A stretch of 64,000 nucleotides of DNA from Adenophora triphylla var. japonica (GCA_022495995.1 JAFEMH010007522.1:1-64000); one strand, 5' to 3'. Shown: positions 35,148-47,417, numbered from the stretch's first letter. The notes: a model not told the origin generated them from the sequence alone. A program made the numbers and translations.

Positions 35148-36195
35148 TATATTATTCGATTGTATATTGTAATTAAACAATTTTACAGCAACAACTCTTA
35201 CCACTATCAATATTCACGGGTCGCAAGGATAGACGAGTTTAGACTATAGTAATGAAAACAAGAATAATTGACTGTTGAATTTTAGAATTGCAGCCCTTGC
35301 ATCTTCCAATAAAAGTAATTAATAATCTACATTGACCGGATAAAAAAAGAGAGGGCGAAAAAGAGGTTTTCAAAGCTCATTTGCTTGAAGGCTTAGCCTA
35401 TTAAGTAAGATAGTAATCACGAAAAACTATGGCGATGGAGTGTCCTAGCAAACTGCAATTTTCTGCTCTATCTTTTTTTCCATCTTCATAATCTCCAATG
35501 CAGCAGATACGATCTCCCCAACTCAATTCATTAGAGATGGGGAAACCATATCTTCAGCTAGTGGATTATTTGAAATGGGATTTTTTAGCCCTGGTGTTTC
35601 CAAGAACCGATATGTTGGCATATGATACAAGAAGATATCAGCAGTGATACAGGTGTGTGGGTTGCCAATAGAGAAACTCCAATTCTTGATTCATTGAGCA
35701 TTTTAATGGTCAGCAATGAAGGAATTCTCACACTGGTCAACAGTTTAGACACAAGTCGTGGTCGCAAGGGAATTGGATGCCTGCTCTGGTTCAGAGACCT
35801 TATTGATATCCCACACAATCAGGGCAAGACATCTATATAAGGATGTCTTTGTTTGATATATGTATGATTTTTGTTTAAACTCAGTAAAATTTTCAGAAAT
35901 GATTTGCTTTTTGATGTCTACTTCCTCATTTTCTTGCTTGTATTTGCTTTGTATGCAGGGAGTGTTAGGAAAAAGAAAGCAAGATACATTGTCATTTCTG
36001 TAGTATTAACAGTAATGCTTCTGCTGGGATTGAGCCTTGCCTTGTATGTCTGGAAGAAGAAGAAGCAAAACGCCCAAGGTAATAATTAACTCTATACTAT
36101 ATGAATAATTAGATAAGAAAAAAAAGACCAATCATGATGTTTCTCAAAACGCCCAAGGTAATAATTAACTCAAATATGTTCGTTAATTCCATATA

Positions 36196-36428
36196 CTTCC
36201 TCCGTCCCAAAATGTTTGTCCCATTTGACTTTTTTGTTGAACTTTGACCACAAATTTACGAGAGATTAATCATGTTCATGAAATTCTAAAAGTTGTTGTT
36301 GATAATATTATTAATGGTGAATCAATAGGAATTTTTAGAATTTCATGAACATAATTAAATTGTCATATATTTGTGGTCAAAGTTCAACTAAAAAGTCAAA
36401 TGGGACAAACATTTTGGGACGGAGGGAG
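36196..36428. mobile_element. Stowaway MITE in intron 2 of copy 4
   Basis: 233 bp, ends CTTCCTCCGTCCC and GGGACGGAGGGAG, TA duplication. Nearly identical to the one at 11481-11713. Confidence 0.85.
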
Positions 36429-38487
36429 TATAATACATTCAGTTTTGTACAGCTTACACTAAAAACAATCTACTAAAATCTGCAGGGGAAACAGGAGAAG
36501 GTCCAGAAGAAAGTAAAACTGCTGCCAAAAGGGAGATTTAGACTTGCCTTTATTTGAATATGATACATTAGCCTGCGCCACAGATAACTTCTCATTCCAC
36601 AATAAGATAGGGGAGGGTGGCTTCGGATCAGTCTACAAGGTAAATCTACAGAAAATGCTAGTTACTCAAACACTAAACCTGCATTTTACACAATTTTTCA
36701 TTATGGTGAGGATAGCTATTGTGGGCTAAGAATTTTCTTGTCATCTTCTTTACCCCAATAAGATTAAGGTATTAGGTCGAATCAGATATCTGCATATGTG
36801 GAAGCTAATCCCTGTGAAATATTTTCTTGTTTATTTATCTTTTTTTGCTTTCTAGTTATGGGATGTGCCCTACCTCCTCCCCACTCCATCCATCCATGGC
36901 TATCAATATGTTTCGATAATAGATCCCCTAAAGCTACTACGCATAAAACTAGAGACATCAATCTTAAGCTGTTGAGCACATCAGCTTGCAGGAAACTAAA
37001 CTAAGTATCTAGCTAACTTGGTTCTTCGTAGATAAAAATTAACCAATAGCACAAAAATCTATTTCCATGGGCATCATGGAAATATATATGAGGCTCTCAA
37101 AGAATTCAACTCATAAAAATTAACCAATAGCACAAAAATATATTTCCATTGACACCCTAGCAGTGCACTAGAAAACTATAATACTGGGACTGACTAAAAC
37201 GATGATATCCAGGGAATATTGATTGACGGACAAGAGATAGCTGTAAAGAAGCTCTCAAAGAATTCAACTCAAGGACCAACTGAGTTCAAGAATGAAGTTA
37301 TATTCATTGTAAAACTTCAGCACCGAAACCTGAAGAAGCTTCTAGGATGTTGCATTCACATGGAGAAGATGTTGATCTACGAACACATGGCAAACAGAGG
37401 CTTGGACTCCTTCATATTTGGTTTGTGACTATCAAAGACCTTCATATTTTCATTTTGATCGGTGTGATTTTATTCTCAAATATTTTTGCCTCGTGACCAC
37501 GATATTCTCTTGGAATTGGTCATTAAGATGGAAAATCGAATTTATATTCCTGTCAAATAAGTTTCAATGATATAGAATTCAGCTTGCTACAGAAAAAAAT
37601 AACTCTGAAAGAACAATGGACAGATAAAACCAAGAGACTGCTCCTGGACTGGCCAAAGCAGTTCCACATCATCAGCGGGATTTCGCAAGGACTTCTATAT
37701 CTTCATCAAGATTCCAGACTCAGAATTATCCACAGAGATCTCAAAGCTGGGAATATATTACTCGATCACAAGATGAACCCAAAGATTTCTGATTCGGCAT
37801 GGCTAGGAGTTTCGGAGGCAATGAGACTGAAGCAGAAACGACCAGACTGGTTGGAACATAGTAAGAATTTCCCGGTATTATTTTAAGACATTTTTCCAGT
37901 TTCCAGGAATGGCTTCTTATATCAATAATCCTTTAGTGGCTACATGTCTCCAGAATATCAAATGGGCTCTTCTCAGTGAAATCAGATGTCTTTAGTTTCG
38001 GGGTTTGGTGCTAAAGATTGTGAGTGCAAAAAAGAATAGAGGCTTCCAGCATGAAGGACACTTTCTTAACCTTCTTGGTCATGTAAGTATGCAACTAAAT
38101 ACTGTTTCAAATTGTTTCCAATACACATAAAATCTTAGCAAAATATTTATCTTTAATCTTTTAGGCCAGGAAATTCTATCAAAAAGGCAGGTCTTTTGAG
38201 ACTATTGATGCATCCTATGATGCTCGGACTAGGGTATGAGTGTCTGACACGGGTACAGATCTGAGTGCCAGATACTTCAAATCTCAAAATTACGGACTCG
38301 GGGACAAGGATTAGAAGGGTCCAAATTATGAATGTGGACTCGGCATATAAAAGACATTGATAAAAATTAGTAAATTTCATATTAAAAAGATAATCAATTT
38401 ACTAAAAATAAAATGTAAATTTCTAATGGGGCAATAAAGTAATACAGTAATTGCAATACTCTCAACAAATTTAAAATGAGTACCTAA

Positions 38488-41400
38488 TCTATAATACAAT
38501 AAAGGTGGAAAATAACCACCACACAAATAACGGCTGAGATTTGATTTCAGAAAAGATAAAGAGCGGCTCAGATTGAATATAAAATGTAACCAACATATCC
38601 CACCTCTCTGAGCAGTTACATGTAACCTCTCCTCATCAAAACCAGCTTCTCCATTTCTCCTCTCTCTCTCTCTCTCTCTCTCCTCCCAAAACCCATACTC
38701 TTATCATTCTCTGTTTTTCTTAATGTCCAGTTGATTGCCATGGTCTCCGTTTCAATTGTCGGCCTATGTCCATGAGGGGTATATAGTATAAAGCTTTGCC
38801 CAACGCCCACGACTTCCACCTCCGTTAAGCCTTTCTGCAGAGTCCCCTGTTTGATCCCAGTCGTAGTTGGAGGTTTCAATCTGATTGGTATTCTCTTACA
38901 CCCCTCCATCGCCGCCCGGTAGATTACGACATTTCCCGTACTGCGTTGCTCGCACTCTGAAAAATTTGTTAGGGTTAAAAAAGGTAATTGTTTAGTTTTT
39001 CTCTTTGATTGTATGGCAAAGTAGGATGTAATTCAAGTGGAGCTTTCATAATTAAAATTTTCATGTTATCACTTATCATTGTATCCCTGTATATGTGGGT
39101 TGAATTTCGTTTGCAGGGTCGAAAGAAACCGAAGTGCCGACAAATTAATCTTCTAGGTAATGTATAAATGCTTCATTCTGTTGAATCTATTTTAAACACC
39201 AGAGTTAATTTTCAATATTTATGTTGATTTTTTTATTTATTTTTGCATTTATAGCTGCCATTGTTGTTCTATGCTAATTTTCGGTCTTCTGAAATGCTAG
39301 AATTGCCTTAGCTTTTTATTTATGTTTTTCTGTGTTTCGTGTTTTGAGTTAAGAGAGAAGAAAGAGAAGGTGGATTCTAGATTCGAAAAGCAAACGGGGG
39401 GATAGCTGCGAAGATATGTTGCTGAATCTTTCAATGAAGGAGAAATTTGGATCCTTGGTGGCCTTGAAAGAGAAGGGAAGGAGCCAAGGAGAGAGACGTG
39501 TCGATAAAGCGAGGGTTTAGTTATGGCCCGACCTCGATTGGATCGAGCGGTTGAGCAGTGGGCAGTTAAAGGAAAGAGAAGCTTGACAATGAACTCAATG
39601 CATGCTAACCGGTATAATTTCTGTAGTATTCATCATTTGTGTCTCTGTATTTTGTATACATTTGGCATTACTGAAAGGGTACGTTTAATAGGTTTGGAGA
39701 AGGATTTGTGATGTCAAAGGTTTGCACAAATCATTCTTCAATTTCATGTTCTTAATCTGAACTTTTGGGTTTGGTCCGCGTATTTTACAGTGCAGATATA
39801 TTTTCTTGGGCTCATAAAATCTGTAATCGAGAGTAATGGTATGCTTGAAAGTGGGGATGATAGGCTTGGCTCCAAAGGTTTCTTTGAGGGAGACTTAGGA
39901 AAGTGTTTTTAAGCATTTTTTGTAGCTTAAGGACATAAACACCATGGAGGGTTTGGTAACTTCTCCGAGAAAGGAACATTCATTTAGAAACGAAAAAAAA
40001 CTATGGAAAATGAACCATATTTTAGTGACGGAGGATTAACATTCACTAGCAAATTGCAACAAAAACCAAGTGAAATGACATAACTCTGAAATGTCGCCAC
40101 CTTAGGATTATATGTTGACCAAAGGAACAAATTCGACCAATCTTCTTTTACCTCCTTTTTTAGTTTATTTTTTTTTTTAGATTACTGAATTTGTATTTGT
40201 GATTTTGTGTTTGGAGGTCATGGGTTCGATTCCCCCACCAGTGGTTAGAGGGAATGACATTGCCCTCCCTAGCATTGCTAGGCGCCTCTGTGAAGTGCAT
40301 CAAGGGGGGAGCGGTGAAATGTGTTGATCCCCTTTGAAAAAAAAAAAAAAAAGGATGGTAATCAGGTAGTTGTAGGTTTAAATATAAAGTTGTTATTATG
40401 CCGAATAGTTAAATGGGCTAATACCCAATTTCTCTTTTTCCAACACATTCAACAATGAGAACACAACTGGACTATAATCAAGCTTTTTCCTGTTTCTCAT
40501 TTTCTTTACGACATAGTCCCAAAAAAATAGTCTTACATTTCTTTTTGGTTTTGGTGATGCATCCTTGCACCTGAAGGGGACATTTTCTTCACCTCTCAGG
40601 ATGAGGTTTTGTATAGTTTTGATGATGTTTTCTTCACCTCTCAGGATGAGGTTTTGTATAGTTTTGATGATGCACCTAAACTCAAAAGGTTTTGCAAGAG
40701 AACCTTTGAATTTAGGGGCATTTATGCTTACGGTATATAGGTGGAATTTAATTTGAAGTTCAATGGAGTTTTAAATAAGCAAAATTGTTTATTTGAGGTT
40801 AATTGGAGTTTTTTATTTTTTGTTTTATTCCAAATCGTTTGGTTATTTGTGACTTTTATGGCACTAGGAAGAAAATTAGCAAGAAACAAAATAAAGCTGA
40901 GTTCTTGGTGAATATGATTGAATGTTATTTACAATTTCTATGGCTTTTTTGCATCATTGAATGTTATTTGCAATTTCTATGGATTTTTTGCTTGCACCAT
41001 TTTTTAAGTAATGTCTGATCAAGCTCTCTTGATTTTAAAAAAGCCCTTCATTTCAGATTTCATAATATAAGTAGTTTGTGTTAAATCTCATCTTACCATT
41101 GAATCTATTTTAAAGTGGATTTGGTTGATTTGATCCAATGGAAGTGAGTTGGTGTTGGGTCATTTTAGGGTTGATTGGTTGTCAAATAAGAGTGATTAAT
41201 TGTGATGATTTAACATTGTAATAGAGATAAAATGAGTTTGTTTGTCAGGGTTTTTGATTTGAGCCTTTTTATTTTACTGATTTTTGTGTTGTGAGTTCGT
41301 ATTATTGAATTATTGAATTTGAGGGCAATTGACTCACTTTTGGTTGATTTGATTGTCAATAAGAGTGAGTTGGTAACTAGGTCACTTTTGGGTTGATTTG

Positions 41401-42886
41401 ATCGTCATTGAGAGTGAGTTTTTTTTTTTTTTGATTAATTACTACTGTAATAGAGATGAAATGAGTTTGTTAGGAATTTTGATTTGGGCATTTTTTGTGA
41501 CGAAGTGAAAGAAGATATTTGCTTTGGAGTTTTGATTGAATAGGTCAAATGGGATTATATGTTTTCATGAATGAATTATGCGGGGGCAATGACATTGCCC
41601 GAATGAAAGAGGGGTCGGGCTATGAAAAAATCCGTTGGATTCACTAATTTATATTACAATACATGTGTGAGAGAGATAGATAGAAGGAGAGAGAGTGAGA
41701 AAGAAGTTGGTGTTTGAAGAATTTATGAAAAAAAGGAAACAGCAAAGTTCATGAAAAGGTGAAAAATCAGTGTGAAAAATCAGTTTGAGTGGTGCAATGT
41801 TGGTGATTTTGAACGGTTTGAGTTGAGATTCTTTGTGGCTTAGATCGATTACTGTAATATAATGTGAACGAACCTAGATTGCATTGAACCTAGATTGCAT
41901 TCATGGTTAAATATGTTTATAATTTTATTTAAATGTCTTTATCCGTGATTGCAATCACCGTAGAATAATTAGTTCAAAATGAGAATGTTTTGTTTGATAA
42001 GGGAGCATAATTTACCCTTTTCAGTTTTTTAATATATTGTCTCATATTGTTGATGTTTTAGGTTCTAGATTATTATTTTTTGTTTCTAAGTCTGCTTGAA
42101 CCTATCTCTATTGCATACATTTGCAACCCATTGGCACTTTTGCTAGATTAATATGTTTTGGTTGATAGTTTTTTAAAAGCCTATGATGAAATTCATGTAA
42201 TTTTGAGATTGTTTGAAGTTTTATGTTTTTACTTATCTTTAAGACTTCATATGTCTGATGTTTATTTTGGTGTTCAAGACTTCAGGTTATCACTGCTTTT
42301 GATCCATTTACCGATGAAGAGGAGGTATTAGTTGGTTATTATGTTCATAGTAACTTTCTTTCAGATATGAGAAAGGATTCCAGTGGATTGGTGATGACAA
42401 TTTGCTTCGAGATAGTGAAGCTACTGGAATATTTGTTGTTTTATGGTTGCCGGAGATATTTTAAAATTTTCATGATCTCTGTTTCTCAAATACATTTTTA
42501 TAAGACAAGTTTCATTTATTTATTATTTTGGTATTTGAAGGGGGGGGGGGGAGGTTGTGCATCTGCTAAAATGGTTTTTTTTTAATTCATTTTTTGCTTT
42601 AAAATGGGATTGATCTATACAGATTTCTTAGATAGCTGCCATTCTTACTTTTTAATTCTCCCATTTAATCTAAATATATTTCTTTCTTTTTTTCTTTTTT
42701 TTTTTTTTAAGGGTTCTAAGTTGTTAAACTGTCAAGAATTTATTTGGAAGGGTTAAGGGCTAACATTTAGGATGAGAGAAAAATAAAGTGTTGTTTATAT
42801 CAAATCTATAAATATAAGATTGTTTGGGGGTGCGTTGCTCTATGCAAACTGTTACCGTGCCTTCGGCACGGGTAGGTGTATACTAG
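38488..42886 (+). mobile_element. Non-autonomous Helitron nested in the TIR element
   Basis: The 3' end is diagnostic: hairpin CCGTGCC-TTC-GGCACGG (42855-42871), 11 bases, then CTAG (42883-42886) followed by T. The proposed 5' end is TCTATAATACAATAAAGG at 38488, preceded by A, which fits insertion between A and T. The 4.4 kb between them has no Rep-helicase gene but includes tandem repeats (45 bp units at about 40580-40670 and 40920-40985), a polyA-tailed SINE-like piece and short exon-like stretches. The 5' end is less certain than the 3' end. Confidence 0.7.
40215..40352 (+). mobile_element. SINE-like fragment with A tail
   Basis: B-box-like GGTCATGGGTTCGATTCCC near 40217, about 120 bp of body and a run of A at 40338-40352. 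The 5' part with an A box is not clear, so this may be a truncated SINE. Confidence 0.5.
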
Positions 42887-43634
42887 TTTAAAATATAATA
42901 ACAAAAATAGTCAATTTTTTAGAATTGTGCACAGTAAAAATAGCCGGTTGTATCCAATCCAACCACCCATGAAACCCTTTAATTTCTTCTCTCTCCTCTC
43001 CGCCCCCTCATTTTCTCTTCCAGTTTTACGATTTCGTTTCTCTCTCCTTTGCGTTCCCATGGAGGAGACGGGAGACCTCAATTTCTCTCCATCTTTAGAT
43101 CTTCAAACATCGACCATCACCGATCGACGACCCCGGTTGCCTTCACCGATTGACGACGGCGATTTTCGAAGGCGATTGATGACGGCGAACCGATTGACGA
43201 CAACGACCTTCGCCATTGATGACGACGACCTCAACAATCGAGCCAATTTCTGAGGTAAGTGCCGAGTTCTCTTTCTCCTAGCCATGTACGACATATATCC
43301 CGTGTCCGTATCCGTGTCATGTCGTGTTGACACTGGTAAGGCGCCCTTAAATGGTGAGTCCGAGCATCACAGGATGCACTACTATCAAGTGTTTCAAACA
43401 ATTCATGTAGGACTGTTGTGCGTTCAACAAAGCCCAGAAGATAGGCCAAGCATGTCAGACAGACGTATTTCTGATGCTGAGCCGTGAGGGTGCATTAGCT
43501 CCGCCTACTCAACCTGGTTTCTTCAATGAAAGACACATTCTTGGAGCAGATCCATTGAGCAAGAACGACTCTGGTGCCGAGATGATTGTCGCATTGTTAA
43601 GTCCACGATAGAAAAACACACCAAAGTTTTACCC

Positions 43635-44287
43635 AATGGCGAAGCCACATATAAGGAAAGGGGGTCACCCCCTTGTTTTTTAAAAGCTGACATTTTACTA
43701 CCTTTTAAGTTACAAAAAAAATATCTTTTAGCATTAATATAATAAAAAAAAAAAATCTGTTTTGACCCCTGTTTACACCCATACCTTAGTCTGCACCCAC
43801 CAGTACTAAGTGCACCCCCACAGTTGGAAAAAATCTCTTCTGCACACCCCTTTTTAGTGCACTCACCAGCATGTGAGGTGCACGGGGGATAAAAACGTGA
43901 AAATCACGTGAAAGAGGGGACTAGCCAGCCGACCGACCGGCTAGGTGGTGGCGACAGGTTGTTAACCCTATTTTAGCACGTTTCCTTGGAGATTACGTTG
44001 GGTTATCCAAAACCCTAAACATAATTCTAAATTAATCCAAGAACGTGGGCACGATCTCCTGCGAGATTAGATCCCCCACCTTTTTACTGTCACTTCCCTT
44101 CATCTATAAAAAGGACTCTTTACCCCATTGGGAAAGACACGCCTTCTTGCCTCCAAACTCTCAAACTTTTGCATACAGAATAGAAAAATCGGTCTTAACA
44201 GATCGGGCGAGGTGGTTGCCTAACACTTTTCCACTTCGTAACGAAACCCCCGGACTTAGAACAAAATATTGGATTCGCCGCTTGTTC
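43635..44287. mobile_element. 653 bp insertion, probable Gypsy LTR or leader fragment
   Basis: Bounded by TACCC (43630-43634 and 44288-44292). It interrupts the 3' flank of copy 4 relative to that of copy 3. The interior has a TATAAAAA box near 44105 and phrases such as GGTTGCCTAACACTTTTCC common in Gypsy LTR and leader regions. Ends are not TG/CA, so the element type is unresolved. Confidence 0.45.
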
Positions 44288-44418
44288 TACCCCATGACTC
44301 AAAGTTCGAAAGTCATTACAAAAGGTTCTTTTTAGCTGTGAAATATAGGGACTAGTACTACTAATCATTTGCATGTTGTTAATGTTTTCGTGATCGTAAT
44401 TCTTATCATATTTGTTTA

Positions 44419-44966
44419 TGTTGGGGTGCAAACTCAATCCCACATCGACAATTGAACAAAGTATTGTCAGGTTTATAAGAGCACACACCCACTTCATTAA
44501 TATGAGGCCTTTTGGGAAGTTCCCAAGAGCAAATCCGTGCGGGCTGAGCCCAAAGCGGACAATATCATACTAATGTGGAGTGGTGGGGATGATCGCGGTC
44601 CCTACAAATGGTATCAGAGCCATGGTTCGGATGTTCCGGCCTGGGTGGACCGTGTGTGTGCGATTATAGTGGTGGTGAGATTCCTTCTTGTGTGGGTGGA
44701 CCGTGTGTGTGCGATTATAGTGGTGGTGGGATTCCTTCTTGTGTGACTTTGCGGATGGTCTTGGGTTGAGGGGAGGATTGTTGGGGTGCAAACTCAATCC
44801 CACATCGACAATTGAACAAAGTATTGTCAGGTTTATAAGAGCACACACCCACTTCATTAGTATGAGGCCTTTTGGAAAGTTCCCAAGAGCAAATCCGTGC
44901 GGGCTGAGCCCAAAGCGGACAATATCATACTAATGTGGAGTGGTGGGGATGATCGCGGTCCCTACA
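44419..44966 (+). mobile_element. TRIM (miniature LTR retrotransposon)
   Basis: 548 bp in total. LTRs 44419-44606 and 44779-44966 are 188 bp each with only two differences, begin TGTTGGGG and end CCTACA. The target duplication is GTTTA (44414-44418 and 44967-44971). The 172 bp interior contains the primer site TGGTATCAGAGC (44609-44620), a 51 bp tandem repeat (44643 and 44694) and the purine tract GAGGGGAGGATTG. No coding capacity; it moves with the enzymes of other elements. The near-identical LTRs point to a recent insertion. Confidence 0.95.
44609..44620 (+). promoter_or_regulatory. Primer-binding site of the TRIM
   Basis: TGGTATCAGAGC, initiator Met-tRNA type, two bases inside the 5' LTR. 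Confidence 0.9.
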
Positions 44967-45057
44967 GTTTAGTCTTGAAGGTTTTCCAATTCGGAGCAGT
45001 GCAAAAATGGTATATGCGTTTATCTGCAGAAAAACTAAGCAATGCAAGTGTATTTCT

Positions 45058-45125
45058 TAACAACAACAACAAAGCCTTAGTCCCAAAATAATTTGGGCTC
45101 AGCTAACATAAATCCTCATACGTCA
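45058..45125 (-). mobile_element. 3' tail of an RTE-type LINE or related retroposon
   Basis: (AAC)n followed by AAAGCCTTAGTCCCAAAA and TTTGGGCTCAGCTAACAT. On the - strand this is the common plant retroposon tail that ends in (TTG)n. Only the tail is present. Confidence 0.5.
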
Positions 45126-45344
45126 TCATCGTGAAAGAAAAAAATGTAAAAAAAAAATAAAAAAAGTGATAATAAGAGATTAAATATATAATAGAAAAAA
45201 AAAACATCAAATTCTTTAATTGTGATTTGTGAACATTTTCTTTCTTTAGCTTAGATACTTTGATGATGGGTTATGATAAAAAAAAGGGTAACGACAACTC
45301 AAAAACTTGGAGTTGAACGGAAAGAGAAACAATTGAGAAGATGG

Positions 45345-45480
45345 GTTACCTTCATGGATCTTCTTCATCTTGCTCTCTGTCAGGCATTTTAACAAACAGT
45401 TTGTCAGCACAAATAAATGTCTCACAATTCATAGACCAGCTCCCTCCTGATTTGAGCTGCCTACCAAACAGATTTCTTCG
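45345..45480 (-). pseudogene. Unrecognised short coding-like fragment
   Basis: On the - strand a frame reads GRQLKSGGSWSMNCETF, then KLFVKMPDREQDEEDP and a stop near 45357. The mixed charged and aromatic composition with an acidic end looks like the end of a real protein, but I cannot name the family and it is cut off upstream. It could be a captured exon or chance. Confidence 0.25.
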
Positions 45481-45821
45481 CTTCTTTTGATTACGAGCTA
45501 CGAGATTTTTCACAACTCCATTAGTCAAATTCTACGAAGTAATTCATATTCGAACATTTTATCATGAACCATTAACATGAGGATTCTGGAGGTATACTAC
45601 GTGCTTGGTAACCCAATTAATTAAGCTTTTAATTTGGAATTAAAAAATTAAGCATGTTATTAGATAAGGTAAATTGCAATTACTTAATTAATTAAGATTA
45701 TCTTATTAAAAAGGACTATTAATTTTAAGTTGGAAATGAGTAGCTTAAACAATTAAGAGGGAAAAAGAAAGAGTTAAAAATGGAATGTGTTCAAATTCAT
45801 CTATCAACTATTTTATTTATA

Positions 45822-46099
45822 CTCCCTCCGACCCAATAAAAGTTTCACCAATTATTCAAAAGGGCGTCCCGTTAGAAGCTTCACATTTCCTAAAATGGCA
45901 AAGAATCTTTACTATTTCACTCACTAATTATCTCTCCTATTTCACTTTTATACTCACAGCACTTTTCAAATTTACTATTTTATCCACTCATTCTCTTTCC
46001 TATTTTACTTTTACACTCACAACATTTTCTCCACTTACCTTTTTTCCTTAATTTGCGTACCGGGCCAAAATGGTGAAGCTCTTATTGGAACGGAGGGAG
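45822..46099. mobile_element. Stowaway-type MITE
   Basis: 278 bp, ends CTCCCTCCGACCC and GGAACGGAGGGAG with TA on both sides. Same family as 34873-35147. Confidence 0.85.
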
Positions 46100-46113
46100 T
46101 ATATTAAATGATA

Positions 46114-46534
46114 CTCCCTCTGTCCCACTTCAAGGTTCCTACTTTCCTTTTTGATCCGTCTCACTTCAAGGTTCTCTTCTATAAACGGCAAGTTTTGAAA
46201 ATATTTATACCCTTATGATTTAATATATTTACAAAAAAATCATTCATTATACCATTATAAAGTTAACATATTTACAAAAAAAAAAAAACAATCATTAACT
46301 TACTATTTCTTTCACTCATTCTCTCTCCTATTAAATATTTATAACTTTTACATTCTCTCTTGGTCTCTCCTCTAATCTTCTACACACTTTCAAAAAAACC
46401 AATCATTAACTCCTATTACCTATCCCACATTTAACTTTTATATTCTCTCTCCTCTAATCTTCTATCCGCTTTCAAAAAAAATTCTTAAGAAACATGAAAT
46501 CCACACCAAGAAACCTTGGTGTGGGAGGAGGGAG
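46114..46534. mobile_element. Second Stowaway-type MITE
   Basis: 421 bp, ends CTCCCTCTGTCCCACTTCAAGG and CCTTGGTGTGGGAGGAGGGAG, TA on both sides. It contains a partly repeated inner segment (TCTCTCCTCTAATCTTCTA twice). Confidence 0.75.
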
Positions 46535-46752
46535 TACTTTTTTTTTTGTTGAAATATTTTAATTTTTCATATAAATTATATTTGATCTAGTATTAAAATG
46601 TAATTTTATTTATATTAAACAAATGATATTAATAATATTTTAATAGAGTATCATAATTAATTTATTTATTTATTTCATTTTTTGTCATAGTTTAGACAAA
46701 TTTATTAAAATAATTAACAAGATAAATTTTATTATGGGTCAAAGAAAGTACT

Positions 46753-47415
46753 TGAACATACCAAAAGTGTCGAGCTGGTCCAAGCGAGTAAAGCTCAGTC
46801 CTCAATCAATTATTGTCACCACATTCTCAGTGGGCTAGGCCCAATTATTACATGGCTCGTGGCCCATCTTCTTGATCAGTCGACTTAAGTTCATTGTCCG
46901 ACCTACCAGGTCCCGACCTAACTTAGTCCGACTCTACGATTCATATTCTATTTCGGGTACGGTCCAGCCCTACCCATCAGTCAGGTCGACCTAACCCCAA
47001 CAAGCGACCTCGACATGTCCAGCAAGCGTCGACCTACTGAGTCCAGGCGCACGTGCTATTCTTTCCATAACTGGTTCCCTACAAATCAGGAGTCAGTCCA
47101 GGACACGTTCTCAAGACACATAACTGTCCCTCAAATTACGGAATTCATGCAGTCCTACCAAAAATACCACCCTCTTCAAAGCAACTATAAATACATGACA
47201 ATCACAACGGTTCTAAGGTAACTGCAATTTTGTCATTTGAATATCTTTGTTCAATACATTATTTGCTCTCCAAAATATCATACTTACTCTCACGCCCGAG
47301 GGTCTAAGCCGGAGACAAATTCGGCTAGTCGTGGGTTCTGATTTCAGGTCAAGGAGTCAAGTGATTGATCCTACCACGTGGACGAAGATTGATAAGCACA
47401 TTTCCTGCGGCATCA
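46753..47415 (+). repeat. 5' LTR of the Tat element
   Basis: 663 bp, TGAACATACC... to ...TGCGGCATCA. A CTATAAATA word near 47188 is the likely TATA box. Confidence 0.95.
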
Positions 47416-47417
47416 GT

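Larger units (their letters stand above)
34441..35428 (+). promoter_or_regulatory. Upstream region of copy 4
   Basis: Homologous to the upstream regions of copies 2 and 3 from a point near 34450, with a trinucleotide repeat (AAT then AAG, about 34796-34860) and a MITE inserted. No gene. Confidence 0.45.
38218..43369. mobile_element. TIR element disrupting exon 7 of copy 4
   Basis: A perfect 13 bp inverted pair, TGATGCTCGGACT (38218-38230) and AGTCCGAGCATCA (43357-43369), bounds the insertion. Subterminal words such as GTGTCTGACACGGG (left) and GTGTCATGTCGTGTTGACAC (right) add to the inverted structure. No transposase. Without the nested Helitron it would be about 750 bp. I found no clean target duplication; a few bases of the exon appear lost at the site. 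The superfamily is uncertain (hAT or Mutator-like). Confidence 0.6.
35429..43611 (+). pseudogene. G-type lectin S-receptor-like kinase, copy 4 (heavily broken)
   Basis: The most diverged copy. Exon 1 starts at ATG 35429, has a stop at the Trp of the GIWYKK motif, and has lost about 855 bp of lectin, S-locus and EGF coding sequence (junction near 35745). Exon 2 (35959-36078, membrane segment) is intact. Exon 3 (36486-36639) is 4 bases short; exon 4 (37213-37420) is open; exon 5 (37624-37860) keeps HRD but loses a base at DFG; exon 6 (37937-38082) is 5 bases short. Exon 7 starts at 38165 and is interrupted after about 50 bases by a 5.15 kb insertion, resuming near 43372 and ending at 43611. Intron 4 lacks the Stowaway found in the other copies. 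A MITE is in intron 2. Confidence 0.9.

Noticed and set aside
44570..44857. Open frames repeated in both TRIM LTRs (ALINLTILCSIVDVG)
   Set aside because: They translate the LTR; TRIMs have no coding capacity.
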